From Aricia agestis (lineage: Eukaryota > Arthropoda > Insecta > Lepidoptera > Lycaenidae), in assembly GCF_905147365.1 (NCBI RefSeq), contig NC_056423.1:7606501-7670500 (forward strand): a DNA stretch of 64,000 bases. Direction: 5' to 3'. The first letter of the stretch is position 1; each line of letters begins with the position of its first letter. The translations under genes were made by a program, and so were the position numbers. Of this stretch, positions 53,845 to 63,764 are shown piece by piece. The notes below the pieces were generated by a model. That model ran no database searches and was not told the origin of the DNA. It worked only from the letters and a program-made list of their open reading frames with translations.

Positions 53845-54212
53845 TTATTCATGCATTTTGAACAACCTCACGAAACTGGGCCCATAACCACTAAAGTTCC
53901 AGTAGTTTGTGTGGTAGTATGTTATCCCAAACGCAGATATTATCTACTGCTACCAGTCCTGAGCTGATCTCCATCAGTTTGCAGAATTCGTGTATTCTCT
54001 TTATATGAGTCTAACCTTCACAACTAAAAGTTTCAGTTTTTGAAGTTAAAGAAAACGTTGTTAAGGCTAAACAAAAGTATGCTTAATTTTATTCCATTTC
54101 AAGTATCTAAGTATTATTATTATTATTATTATTATTCTATTCCGAAGCGCAAACGCGTAAGCGGCGAAAATATGTATCTTTAAACCGTGACTACATATTT
54201 TAGCCGCTTGCG
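53845..54212. other. no gene; ATT microsatellite and a loose palindrome
   Basis: ATT triplets at 54112-54136. CGAAGCGCAAACGCGTAAGC GGCGAAAATATGTA (54142) pairs loosely with TACATATTTTAGCCGCTTGC GTTTG (54190). Confidence 0.5.
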
Positions 54213-54215
54213 TTT

Positions 54216-54475
54216 GAAACGTTAGGCCCATGGGGGGATGATATGAAAAAGTTTTTCAATCTTATATCATCCCGCCTCATAGATCGAACAGGTGACCAGA
54301 GGGCTGGAGCGTATTTTGGCCAGCGATTAAGCCTGGCCTTACAGCGGGGCAATGTGGCTAGTATTCTGGGCACTCTCCCTAAAGGCAGCAGTCTGGATGA
54401 CAACCTTTTTTATATTTAAACTGTTCTCTTTTTACGCTAGCTTTATTGTAATTTAGTTTTATAGTATTGTATTGT
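54216..54475 (+). pseudogene. non-LTR retrotransposon C-terminal fragment
   Basis: 67 codons from ETLGPWGDDMKKFFNLISSR through LIDRTGDQRAGAYFGQRLSL, ALQRGNVASILGTLPKGSSL to DDNLFYI and stop at 54417-54419. The TGDxRAGxxxxQRLSxAxQRGNxASxLGT block is the C-terminus of a LINE family abundant in Lepidoptera. The 3' UTR is cut at 54475 by a SINE-like insertion. Confidence 0.85.
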
Positions 54476-54793
54476 TTTTTTTTTTGTTTTTTATGAAATA
54501 AGGGGGCAAACGAGCAAACGGGTCACCTGATGGAAAGCAACTTCCGTCGCCCATGGAGACTCGTAGCATCAGAAGAGCTGCAGGTGCGTTGCCGGCCTTT
54601 TAAGAGGGTATAGGGTAATAGGGGAGGGTAGGGATGGGAAGGGAAAGGGATGGGAATAGGGGAGGGTAGGGAAGGGAATAGGGTAGGGGCCTCCCGTAAA
54701 CTCACTCACTCGGCGAAACACAGCGCAAGCGCTGTTTCACGCCGGTTTTCTGTGAGAACGTGGTATTTCTCCGGTCGAGCTGGCCTATTCGTG
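54475..54793 (-). mobile_element. LINE-tailed SINE-like element
   Basis: T-run, ATGAAATAAGGGGGCAAACG, two GGGAATAGGG-type units, CTCACTCACTCGGCGAAACA, GAGAACGTGGTATTTCTCCG, GAGCTGGCCTATTCGTG. The last 25 bases of the head are missing; a TACAGGGTGTAACAAAA MITE follows within 15 bases. Confidence 0.88.
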
Positions 54794-54804
54794 ATATTGT
54801 ATTG

Positions 54805-55039
54805 TATGTAACAAAACAAAGTGATCATTTAGGGTGTGTATGTGTCCCTGTTAAAGAGATTACTGTGAAAGTAGCAGCGCTGAAAGACCAACATTTTTGT
54901 CATAATAATATGTATGAACAAGTCAGCGTCATGAATTTTCCCAGACAAGAGTAAAAAAATGCTCTTTCAGCGCTGCTACCTTCACAGTTAACTCATTCAT
55001 ACCCTAAAGTATTATCAATATGTTTTGTTACAACCTGTA
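54805..55039. mobile_element. fold-back MITE, TACAGGGTGTAACAAAA family, diverged
   Basis: GTATGTAACAAAACAAAGTG, AGCAGCGCTGAAAGACCAAC, inverse TACAGGTTGTAACAAAAC. A partial extra arm (GAGTTTACTGTGAAAGTGGC AGCGCTGAAA) continues to about 55075. Confidence 0.8.
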
Positions 55040-55370
55040 TAGAGTTTACTGTGAAAGTGGCAGCGCTGAAAAAGCAATTTTATTTGTTTGTACAGGAAAT
55101 TTTGCCCCAACGTAAAGATAGCTTCGTACACTCAATCGTCGTCATTTACGCTTTTCGATACATTCGTATTCGTCTGTAATGGTCCATAATGGGCTGAAGC
55201 GTATTTTAGGTGAACAAGTAAAGCAGTGACATAACAGACCAGTTATCTAGAATCTAGATCTAGGAACAATACTATTTCCTAACGTAGTAACTGTAATGTA
55301 ACAGTTTGCGCAATGGTCCAGTTCTGACCGTATAAGGTTTAGCCGTCCCCAGTTACCATAGAACTACAAG

Positions 55371-55575
55371 TTACTAGATGACGCCCTCTCTGTGGCCCCA
55401 AAATTCGTTTGTTGCGCGGGAACAATACGTTTTTCCGGGATAAGAGTGCCATATGTCCTTTCCCGAGACTGAAAGTATATCTATACAAAGTTTCAACTAA
55501 ATTGGTTCAGCGGTTAGGGCGTGAGGAGGTAACAGACAGACACACTTTCGCATTTACAATATTGCTATGGATTTT
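55371..55575 (+). mobile_element. Helitron-like repeat
   Basis: TTACTAGATGACGCCCTCTC, AAAATTCGTTTGTTGCGCGG, TTTTTCCGGGATAAGAGTGC, AAATTGGTTCAGCGGTTAGG, ACAGACAGACACACTTTCGC ATTTACAATATTGCTATGG. Confidence 0.75.
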
Positions 55576-55732
55576 GCCCAGAAGTTTCTATGGTATTGAT
55601 TCTTATATCCTGGACATGTAGATCATATCAGAGGTAGAACGACTCTGAATGATCTGTAGGTATAGGTTTTGAAACTACAAATAATAAATGGATTTTTTGT
55701 TCGAAACTTATAATATGTTGGCATACATGTAT

Positions 55733-56235
55733 CTTTTTTTTTTATCTTTATTTTTTTTAAAGGGATTTTTGTACAGAAAGACGATGTCAATCCCATCGTA
55801 CCTTATACTAAATATAACAATTTATAAATATTATGCCGAATTATAGCTAAAATTATATAGCATTCTAGCAGCATCAGAAGAAGGCTCTGCTAAAATGCTA
55901 TGGAATATGCCAATATTACATTTGATTAATTTAAAATCAAGAATCAGATTTTCCCTTAAGTTTGCGTTCCGGGAACACTCCATCAAGCGGTGGTAGATAT
56001 CATCCCGCACACCACATTGCTCACAGTTGGGCGACCGGGGATGTGCCCGGATCGCAATCTACATGCAGTGACTATTTGCTGCCTACTTAAATTAGAAACT
56101 GAGAACCATGGTATACGAAGAGGCTCACACTGAATGGTTTTATGCCATATACCCTTGTGTTTAGATCGCTCATCGAAGTATTCTTTAAAAGAAGCAAAAC
56201 ATTTTAATTTATATTTATAAAAAATTTCAGAAACG
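55733..56235 (-). pseudogene. non-LTR retrotransposon 3' end (CCHC knuckle region)
   Basis: The minus strand reads FKEYFDERSKHKGIWHKTIQ, CEPLRIPWFSVSNLSRQQIV, TACRLRSGHIP, then after a deletion and frameshift RSPNCEQCGVRDDIYHRLME, CSRNANLRENLILDF. The NCxxCGVxEDxYHxLMEC motif is the C-terminal cysteine-histidine cluster of Jockey/R1-type LINEs. T-runs at 55735-55762 are the poly-A tail. Frame breaks show it is dead. Confidence 0.85.
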
Positions 56236-56239
56236 AGAC

Positions 56240-56645
56240 ATTATCATCTATGTTAGTCCGAGAATACAAATGATTCGGTACAAGTGTATAGTAAAATATT
56301 AGCTACTGTTTACAAATTTTATGTGGTAATAAATTAGAAGACCAAAAAATTAATATGTATGTCGTATGACCAAATATATGTAGCGTATAGAATATCACGA
56401 CTGTGGGTGGCCACGGCTTTTGTATTTGAATATCATAGTCCATAGATATTCTTTATGGTTTTTCGTAGAATGTCGCCTACATTCGAACCCCTGCCAGTCG
56501 CTATAAGCTATATTTTGCGCCGGACTTCTGAAAGGCCTTACAAAAACCATTTAAGAGGCACAACCCTAAATTAAGTTTTAAATTAAATACAAGCATTTCC
56601 AAATTGTAAAAGTTTTTGCTCACTAAAATGTCGATTCCCAGAATA
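56240..56645. other. no gene recognised
   Basis: AT-rich, no repeat match or coding pattern found. Confidence 0.35.
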
Positions 56646-56647
56646 TC

Positions 56648-56975
56648 TTTTTTTTTTATGATATAAGGTGGCAAACGAGCAAACGGGTCACCTGATGGAA
56701 AGCAACTTCCGTCGCCCATGGACACTAGCAGCATCAGAGAGCTGCAGGTGCGTTGCCGGCCTTTCAATAGGGAATAGGGTAATAGGGGAGGGTAGGGAAG
56801 GGAAGAGAATAGGGGAGGGTATGGAAGGCAATAGGGTAGGGGATTGGGCCTCCGGTAAACTCACTCACTCGGCGAAACACAGCGCAAGCGCTGTTTCACG
56901 CCGGTTTTCTGTGAGGACGTGGTATTTCTCCGGTCGAGCCGGCCCATTCGTGCCGAAGCATGGCTCTCCCACGTA
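56648..56975 (-). mobile_element. LINE-tailed SINE-like element, full length
   Basis: T-run, ATGATATAAGGTGGCAAACG, tail with GCAGCATCAGAGAGCTGCAG (two bases deleted in the hairpin), two GGGAATAGGG-type units, and the complete head ending GCATGGCTCTCCCACGTA. Confidence 0.9.
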
Positions 56976-56979
56976 CAAT

Positions 56980-57810
56980 ATTTAAAGTATAATTATTACC
57001 AGTGGCAGTAATTCAATTATAATCGTGACAGTTATAGCTAATAAGTCAATATTTATTGTTCAATAATAATTTATATAAAATTATCGTCGTAAAGTCAGCT
57101 TTACTCGGCATGGTGTCTAGAGAGTTAAGTAGAGCCTTCTGCAAAAAACGTAACCTTACTTTTATGGCTGAAACGGGTAAACATAGTCTTAATTTTATTA
57201 ATTATTATTATTATAAAGTTAAGAATTTGTAGTTTTACTACTTTGCATGGTGTTAAAGCTTTAAGTTATATTTTTATGGGTGTTGAAGTTTTTGACAAAC
57301 ACCGCAAAAGAGTAGATTTATTTTACAAACTTGCTATATTTCAAGTAACGTTATGAAATAATGTATTTTTTTAAGACCAGAACAATATCTTAGAACACTG
57401 ATATTATTTTATTTCATTGATACTTTTAATTAGAAAGGAACTTACAAATTTCAATATTTCTAACTGTATGAAATAATCTTTTAAATTTTATCTACAAAGA
57501 CCAGAGCAATATCTTAAAACAATTTTATAATTTTTTTGTAACTTTTAATTAGAAAGGGATAAGTACAATTATCATACAAAGACAATTGAAAAATCCGCCA
57601 TTTTGGAGCGGCCATATTTATATGTATATACGATTCACACGTGGCCAGGCGTGACAGAGTGTCAAATTCCATAAATTTTCACACATTTGATTGCTATCAC
57701 AACAGAAACCTGACCCGTCAGTGGCAAGTATGTAAATATAATACTGTAAACATGAGACGACTAACTTCTAATACGTTAAAATTCTTACCTCTATCAGGAC
57801 ACAATTATTC
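56980..57810. other. no gene; local 120-bp duplication
   Basis: CAATATCTTAGAACACTGAT ... ACTTTTAATTAGAAAGGAAC (57386-57445) is repeated as CAATATCTTAAAACAATTTT ... AACTTTTAATTAGAAAGGGA (57506-57562). No coding pattern. Confidence 0.5.
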
Positions 57811-57813
57811 ATT

Positions 57814-57885
57814 CGGTTAATCTAAATTTTGTTTGTTATGTTAGTGTTGAGGCACTAACATAACAAACAAAATTTAGATTAACCG
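57814..57885. repeat. perfect 33-bp hairpin with 6-base loop
   Basis: CGGTTAATCTAAATTTTGTT TGTTATGTTAGTG (57814-57846), loop TTGAGG, exact inverse 57853-57885. No mismatch in 33 pairs and no second copy of the arm in this window. Confidence 0.95.
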
Positions 57886-57889
57886 AGTA

Positions 57890-58528
57890 CACACTTGAGA
57901 TTAAAAAACAGCAATACTTTTTTGAAAAAAAAAATAGACTCGACAGTCGCTCGACAGAAACAGAAATGAGAGTAGTTTGTCACAAATTCTTGTCATTTTA
58001 ATGGCGAAAGATGACCTTAGTGTAGTTAATCAAATACAAAAGCAAATTAGTATTTTTTGTAGGATGATACACAAATGCATAACACCGTCCAAAAAAATTC
58101 ATAGTTTCATAATTAGGCATGTAATTTCACCCACTTTAGGATAAGAACAGCATACCTGCATACCTAATAATATTTTTACTAATCAAACATATTTGCAGTA
58201 TCCATACATTGTAGCACAACGGCTTACTCAATTTGCAGTATCCACAAAAATAAGTGGATATTTTAACCCCACAATTGCGTTACACTTCCGAGATCTGCGC
58301 TACGAATACAGATGGTGTTAAATTATTCACAAGTAGGCTTCGGGGGAACACTCTTATTCAACAATAACTTTGGAGATATCTTTATTTATTCACAACTTTT
58401 ATCTTAGACAACGCGATTCCGATAATTTCGACAGCTAAGTTAGAATTGGAAACGTAGAATTGTACCACTGAAGAAATTGATTCATAGGCGGACCTACGTC
58501 ATTTGGTCGGATTATGTCAATTTAATGT
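57890..58528. other. no gene recognised
   Basis: 58195-58245: ATTTGCAGTATCCA(TACA/CAAA) and CTCAATTTGCAGTATCCACA are a short direct repeat about 45 bp apart. Nothing else. Confidence 0.4.
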
Positions 58529-58530
58529 AA

Positions 58531-58637
58531 GGGTCAAATCAGACCGCAACACGACGCGTAGATGCATTTCTAAATTTGTATTGAATTGACAGATTTCAAT
58601 TGCGTCAGACGTCGCGTTGCGGTCTGATTTAACCCTT
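58531..58637. mobile_element. MITE AGGGTCAATTCAGACCGCAA, copy in tandem pair
   Basis: GGGTCAAATCAGACCGCAAC ACGACGCGTAGATGCATTTC, inverse GACGTCGCGTTGCGGTCTGA TTTAACCCTT. Only about 107 bp, so the middle is partly deleted. Confidence 0.85.
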
Positions 58638-58787
58638 AGGGTCAATTGACACCGCAACGCGACGCGTACTTTGCATTACTAAATTTGTATGGATTTGATA
58701 AATTTGCAAAACGTGTCACGCAATTAAAATCTGTCATTCAATACAGAAATGCATTTACGCGGCGCGTTGCGGTCTGAATTGACCCTT
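58638..58787. mobile_element. MITE AGGGTCAATTCAGACCGCAA, second of tandem pair
   Basis: AGGGTCAATTGACACCGCAA CGCGACGCG, TTTGTATGGATTTGATAAAT, inverse CGCGGCGCGTTGCGGTCTGA ATTGACCCTTA. It begins exactly where the previous copy ends. Confidence 0.88.
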
Positions 58788-58822
58788 AGTCGTCATCCGT
58801 CGCCTGGGTTTGATAAAACTGT

Positions 58823-59135
58823 ACGTGGGAGAGCCATACTTCGGCACGAATGGGCTGGCTCGACCGGAGAAATACCACGTTCTCACAGAAAACCGGCGTA
58901 TGTTTCGCCGAATGAGTGAGTTTACCGGAGGCCCAATCCCCTACCCTATTCTCTTCCCTAGCCTCCCCTATTCCCTTCCCTTCCCATCCCTACCCTCCCC
59001 TATTACCCTATTACCTCTTAAAAGGCCGGCAACGCACCTGCAGCTCTTCTGATGCTGCGAGTGTCCTTGGGCGACGGAAGTTGCTTTCCATCAGGTGACC
59101 CGTTTGCTCGTTTGCCCCCTTATTTCATAAAAAAA
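58823..59135 (+). mobile_element. LINE-tailed SINE-like element
   Basis: ACGTGGGAGAGCCATACTTC to the poly-A at 59135; the GAAACAGCGCTTGCGCTG hairpin is deleted (ACCGGCGTATGTTTCGCC). Confidence 0.9.
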
Positions 59136-59272
59136 CACGACTAAAATACGTAGATCATCCATCTGCCTATTAATCAACTTCTCTGATAGTACATCCTTAT
59201 AACCCAAGAGCCAGCGACAGCCAGCCTTTCGTATTTTATAAAAGCTGTAAGTTTTCCTGTATATGAATTACT

Positions 59273-59773
59273 AGACGTTCCGTGCGGCTTCGCCCGCGTA
59301 AATTAGATATTTCACAGACAAAATTAGTCCACAAAAATGTGTGCCGAATAACAGAAAAATTGCTCCAGTAGTTCGCGAGATAAGCCCTTTCAAATAACTT
59401 CCCCCGTTTTTTCCACATTTTCCTCTATTTCTTCGCTCCTATTAGTCTTGGCGTGATAAAATATAGCCTATATCCTTTTTTAATAAATGGGCTATCTACC
59501 ACTGAAAGAATTTTTCAAATCGGACCAGTAGTTCCTGAGATTAGCGTGTTCAAATAAGCCCTTTTCAAATATATTTCCTCCCGTTTTTTCCACATTTTCC
59601 TCTATTTCTTCGCTCCTATTAGTCTTAGCGTGATAAAATATAGCCTATAGCCTTCCTCGATAAATGGGCTAACACTGAAAGAATTTTTTAAATCGGACCA
59701 GTAGTTCCTGAGATGAGCGCGTTCAAACAAAAAAACTAACAAACTCTTCCGCTTTATAATATTAGTATAGATG
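59273..59773 (+). mobile_element. Helitron-like repeat with internal tandem duplication
   Basis: CTAGACGTTCCGTGCGGCTT CGCCCGCGTAAATTAGATAT; body TTTCCACATTTTCCTCTATT TCTTCGCTCCTATTAGTCTT ... ACTGAAAGAATTTTTCAAAT CGGACCAGTAGTTCCTGAGA occurs twice (59410-59545 and 59588-59715); end CCGCTTTATAATATTAGTAT AGATG. The head also at 4170-4203. Confidence 0.8.
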
Positions 59774-59953
59774 AACCTTATACAGTTAAGAACGACTAGC
59801 TATGATATTTCGGCGCGCGGTTACTTTAGGAGTTTCCAGTTCTGAAGGTCGTTCAATAAAGTATAAAGGTACAAGTTGGAAGCCGGTGACATGAAGCGGC
59901 AGCAGACGACGTGTCGTCGCGACACTACTGGTTTCTGTGTATTTCTATGAGTA

Positions 59954-60119
59954 AGGGTTGATTCGGACCGCAACGCGACGCGTAGATGCATTTCTAAATT
60001 TATATGGATTTGACAGATTCACAAGACGTCTCACGCAATTGAAATCTGTCAAATCCATACAAATTTATGCCGCGCACCGCCTCGCCTCGCCTCGTTGCGT
60101 TGCGGTCTGAATTGACCCA
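59954..60119. mobile_element. MITE AGGGTCAATTCAGACCGCAA, complete copy
   Basis: AGGGTTGATTCGGACCGCAA CGCGACGCG, ATATGGATTTGACAGATTCA and inverse TGAAATCTGTCAAATCCATA, end GTTGCGTTGCGGTCTGAATT GACCC. Confidence 0.88.
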
Positions 60120-60309
60120 TGGTGTCGCTAGCTGCGGATGGTATTTCATAAAAATACATAGAAACCAGTAGTGTCGCGACGACACGACGTCTGCAGTTGT
60201 CGCGAGTCGCTCGGTTCCAACGTGTACCTTAAAGGTAAATTTTTTAACCTATTTTTTTCGGGATGACTAACAAATTTAAGAACTCCCAGCACTACTGCTG
60301 GGCGTTCTT

Positions 60310-60424
60310 AACTCTTAGGCTGCGTTGGAAACGCATTGACGTGACCTCGCTCAGCGCAGCGATTCTATTGGATCTTAAAAACACATTCCTCGCAACACAC
60401 CTCTGGGGGAAACGCAGCCTTACA
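60310..60424. mobile_element. worn MITE, AGGCTGCGTTGGAAACGC ends
   Basis: CTTAGGCTGCGTTGGAAACG CATTGACGTGACCTCG and inverse GGGGGAAACGCAGCCTTA. The middle pairs loosely (GATTCTATTGGATC). Confidence 0.6.
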
Positions 60425-60473
60425 CATGAACTTTCAGCTTTAATGAAATGACGAAAGACTGGCTGTCTCTTGG

Positions 60474-60895
60474 ATTATGATTGTGCCTTCATCGCAAGCG
60501 CTATGCCTCTGCCTTAGATTATAAAAATATCTATTAAACTTCAAGTTCAAGTGGTCATAAATATTTTGAGTGTCAACTTAAATATTCAGCCACTTCATTA
60601 AAATCCACTACAGAGAAGAATTCAGTTTTTTAGTAAAATACCATTTGGTGTAAATGATCACAATGAAAAGAATAAAAATGTTAACCCCATCTCAGAATTA
60701 AAGGCCAATTACACTGCATTTATATAAATGTCCAATAACATACAATTATGCAAATACATCCTTTGATTTGAGAACAATTTACAGGAGAAATTAAATATTC
60801 GTTGATCTTAATAAGTGGCAGTATTACTGGGGTTAAATCATACCAACCGTTCCCATAGAACTTAAATTATAGGGTTGGGACGAGGAACGCAATAA
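60474..60895. other. no gene recognised
   Basis: AT-rich, no repeat match or coding pattern found. Confidence 0.35.
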
Positions 60896-60905
60896 ATTAT
60901 AGTCT

Positions 60906-60930
60906 TATCGATAATTTCCACGTATCGATA
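60906..60930. promoter_or_regulatory. pair of TATCGATA palindromes (DRE-like)
   Basis: TATCGATA at 60906-60913 and again at 60923-60930. In insects this 8-mer is the DREF/BEAF-32 site found at housekeeping promoters and domain borders. The function here is inferred from the motif alone. Confidence 0.45.
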
Positions 60931-60939
60931 AAAACGTAA

Positions 60940-61490
60940 ATATAGGTAAATAAGAAACATATTTTTATTTAATGTCTCATGAAGTTTTAATATGTTATAA
61001 CGCAGTAATAATAATAAGTTATTTATTTGCTCAAAGTACAAAAGTTTCATTATACGAGTAAATTACATGATACAGGAAAGTTCAATAACGAGGAGAAAAA
61101 TGTCTTTTGCATTAAAATCCATATATTTAAATAAAAACGAAATTATGCTTGTCTGTTTTCTTACCCCCTATGCTTAAACCCTTGAAAGGATTTTTAATCC
61201 CTCATTAAATGTCATAATACTATGGTGATACTATAAATCCCAGGAAAAATTCAGGTGTGGTTCTTGTGTGACAAAAAAAATTTCTCTGAAACAAAGTTGC
61301 TAGCATGCTCTAACTATAACTAGTTATACATAGGTTTAGCTCATAAATATGTAAAAATATCTGAGCAGTAACCTCTGAAAATAAAGTATTATTAAAAATA
61401 TTGAAGGCAGATAAATAATAATTGAAGTAAAATATTCATCACTAATAGTTTCTATGGAAAAGTAAAATATATTATGTAGATATCATCACT
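60940..61490. other. no gene; Helitron-like trace
   Basis: 61140-61310 (TGCTTGTCTGTTTTCTTACC, TATAAATCCCAGGAAAAATT, AAACAAAGTTGCTAGCATGC) is a heavily worn copy of the GCGAAAGTGTG family. The rest is unassigned. Confidence 0.4.
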
Positions 61491-61494
61491 TTAT

Positions 61495-61845
61495 ACGTGG
61501 GAGAGCCATGCTTCGGCACGAATGGGCCGGCTCGACCAGATAAATACCACGTTCTCACAGAAAACCGGCGTAAAACAGCGCTTGCGCTATGATTCGCCGA
61601 GTGAGTGAGTTTACCAGAGGCCTAATCCCCTAACCCCTACCCTATTCCCTTCCCTACCCTCAACTATTCCCTTCCCTTCCCATCACTACCCTCCCCTATT
61701 ACCCAATTCCCTCTTAAAAGGTCGGCAACGCACTTGCAGCTCTTCTGATGCTGCGAGTGTCCATGGGCGACGGAAGTTGCTTTCCATCCCTGGTCCATCA
61801 GGTGACCCGTTTGCTTGTTTGCCCCCTTATTTCATTAAAAAAAAA
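61495..61845 (+). mobile_element. LINE-tailed SINE-like element, full length
   Basis: ACGTGGGAGAGCCATGCTTC GGCACGAATGGGCCGGCTCG ACC to the poly-A at 61845. It has a 12-base insertion (CCTGGTCCATCA, duplicating part of the tail) at about 61789. Confidence 0.92.
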
Positions 61846-61849
61846 CTAA

Positions 61850-61925
61850 TATATTTCTTCGTAGACTCATGTGCAACAAAACATAAACAACATTAGAAAT
61901 GCGCACTCGCAATCTTAGCTGAAAT
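61850..61925. other. no gene recognised
   Basis: Short AT-rich spacer. Confidence 0.3.
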
Positions 61926-61982
61926 CGATCGATAAAATATATGGGCACCGCCAATCGATGAACAATAATATACGGTCGGGGT

Positions 61983-62008
61983 TATCGATAAAAATCGACT
62001 TATCGATA
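61983..62008. promoter_or_regulatory. second pair of TATCGATA palindromes (DRE-like)
   Basis: TATCGATA at 61983-61990 and 62001-62008, with AATCGACT between and further ATCGAT words at 61923-61935 and 61953. Spacing is 18 bp, against 17 bp in the pair at 60906. Confidence 0.45.
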
Positions 62009-62177
62009 AACTATAAGCCCCTCACTAGCACGCTGCACGAACGTTGCATGATAACCAGTGTATATGGGTATGCAAAATCTCAATCGTGATCTACCATAAA
62101 CGTCAGAAGTTGGCTTCCTGGCTGCTCGCTTTAACACTGTGATACTTTCTACGCAAAAAAATTCCGCTATTGTAGTT

Positions 62178-63216
62178 GTCGCAGGCGGATTGTATATTTA
62201 GCCGTATTACATTACGGCTAGCCGTTTTTAAAAACGGCGCGGTTTTGTAATGCGGCGTGTCGACGTTTAGCCGGATTGAATGCGGCTGAATAAAAAACCG
62301 CCGGAATGAATGTAATAAGGCTACAGACAATGACACAAGAAGTGTTTCTTATGTCATTGGTTACAGACTATTCGCCTTTTTGACCGTTTTAGTTTCGTAA
62401 TTCGTTTCTTAACACTCGTGGCGCTGCCCGTGTCACAGATTAATATATGAGAAGTAATTAATTGCGTATGCCATTTAAAAATTTGGTTTGCAAGAAATAA
62501 CAGCTAATAAATCATTTTGTCAGCATACAAAGATTTTGTTAGCAATAATTAAAATCAGGCTGCAATTCGTGTTCTGTAAATAATCATGACAATGGTCAGC
62601 AATTTAAACACATAACTGGCAGTGAGTTTTATTATGTATCTGCAAAATAAACAGTTACTCGGTAGAATAATTACTTGGTCGACAAGATTATACATTCGGT
62701 CAGCAGAGAAAACATTTCAGTATTTTATTTTATTTCATTATTAATTTATTTATTTTATTAATTAATAAAGACTTAACAGAAGGCCTACTTACCACGGATA
62801 CCGAAGCGGGGGGACAAAACAAAAACAAACACAATCCAGACAGTCCAAAAGTAGGTTAGGTTAGGTTAGAACTTAGACCACAACACTGAGGGAGCCGAGC
62901 GAGCGAAGCGAGCGTGCTGCGGCAGCAGCCGGCGACCGTCATAAAACAAAAGATAAATCCAGAATTTTTTGCTTATTCTCTGAGTGCTTACCAAAATTTA
63001 ATGAAGGCCACTCATTGCAGCAGTGTTTTATTTTGCAATCATGGTCACCCTATAACTTACATAGGACTACGATGCGGCTAAACGTGGGCCGCCTTATTGA
63101 AGAACGTATCGCAATTACAATCCGGCTAAACGTCGACACGCTGCATTACTAAACTAATTTTTTTTAAAACGGCTAGCCGTAATGTAATACGGCTAAATAT
63201 ACAATGTGCCTGCGAC
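62178..63216. mobile_element. 1.04-kb fold-back element, GTCGCAGGC ends
   Basis: GTCGCAGGCGGATTGTATAT TTAGCCGTATTACATTACGG CTAGCCGTTTT at 62178 and inverse ending GTGCCTGCGAC at 63216 (about 52 bp near-perfect); second paired segments GCGGCGTGTCGACGTTTAGC CGGATTG versus AATCCGGCTAAACGTCGACA CGCTGC. The core (62370-63050) is unrelated AT-rich DNA with no transposase frame. Confidence 0.88.
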
Positions 63217-63221
63217 ATAGT

Positions 63222-63510
63222 CATACTAATATTTTAAATCTGAAAGTTTGTCTGTCTGTCGGTCCTCTTCGAGCCCACTGATTGTTCTAGGTACAGAGAT
63301 ACTTAAGGGCACAGGACAGTTTTTATTGTCTTTAAAATGTACGGTTCGCGTGTTATAAACGTCTATTAGTTACCTCACACCCGCTGAACCGATTTTTCAA
63401 AAAAAAATTACAGAGATACTTTAAAGCCTGGGACACAGGATAGTTGGTAGTAAAATTACGGTTCCCGCGTGACAAAATAATTTCTGCGCAACGGAGTAAC
63501 GGGCAGTATT
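63222..63510 (-). mobile_element. Helitron-like repeat, two partial copies in tandem
   Basis: ATACTAATATTTTAAATCTG AAAGTTTGTCTGTCTGTCGG, ACAGAGATACTTAAGGGCAC AGGACAGTTTTTATTG, GTACGGTTCGCG; then again CACCCGCTGAACCGATTTTT, ACAGAGATACTTTAAAGCCT GGGACACAGGATAG, GTTCCCGCGTGACAAAATAA, GCGCAACGGAGTAACGGGC. Confidence 0.75.
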
Positions 63511-63624
63511 GTGTGTGCAGAGTGCAGCGGGGCTAAAATGGTCGCAATTCCTCTCAATCAATTCAGCAAGTGAATTGTTAAAACTGTCAAACTCACAAAA
63601 TAATATGTCAAATTAGTACGAATT

Positions 63625-63761
63625 ACAGATCGACAAGGCTTTTTATGAACGTGAGCCGGGGGCGCTGCACGTAAAGGAAAACTGTAAAAATTACGTTTTT
63701 GTATGATGGCAGCGTTAGTTCCTTTTTTCGCCACCTTCATATAAAGCCTTGTCGATCTGTA
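63625..63761. mobile_element. 137-bp MITE, ACAGATCGACAAGGCTTTTT ends
   Basis: ACAGATCGACAAGGCTTTTT ATGAA and inverse TTCATATAAAGCCTTGTCGA TCTGT; inner GGGGGCGCTGCACGTAAAGG AAAACTG. No other copy in the window. Confidence 0.88.
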
Positions 63762-63764
63762 GAC

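Larger units (their letters stand above)
59204..60473. mobile_element. 1.27-kb composite element, AAGAGCCAGCGAC ends
   Basis: CCAAGAGCCAGCGACAGCCA GCCTTTCGTATTTTATAAAA GCTG at 59204 and inverse CAGCTTTAATGAAATGACGA AAGACTGGCTGTCTCTTGG at 60437. The inner part near 59783 matches the 46354 MITE. Two other elements lie inside: the CGTTCCGTGCGGCTTCGCCC repeat (59273-59773) and a MITE (59954-60119). Confidence 0.65.

Noticed and set aside
62854..62872. TTAGG repeats (insect telomere motif)
   Set aside because: Only about three and a half units; GGTTAGGTTAGGTTA is a common short word in insect genomes and gives no evidence of a telomere.
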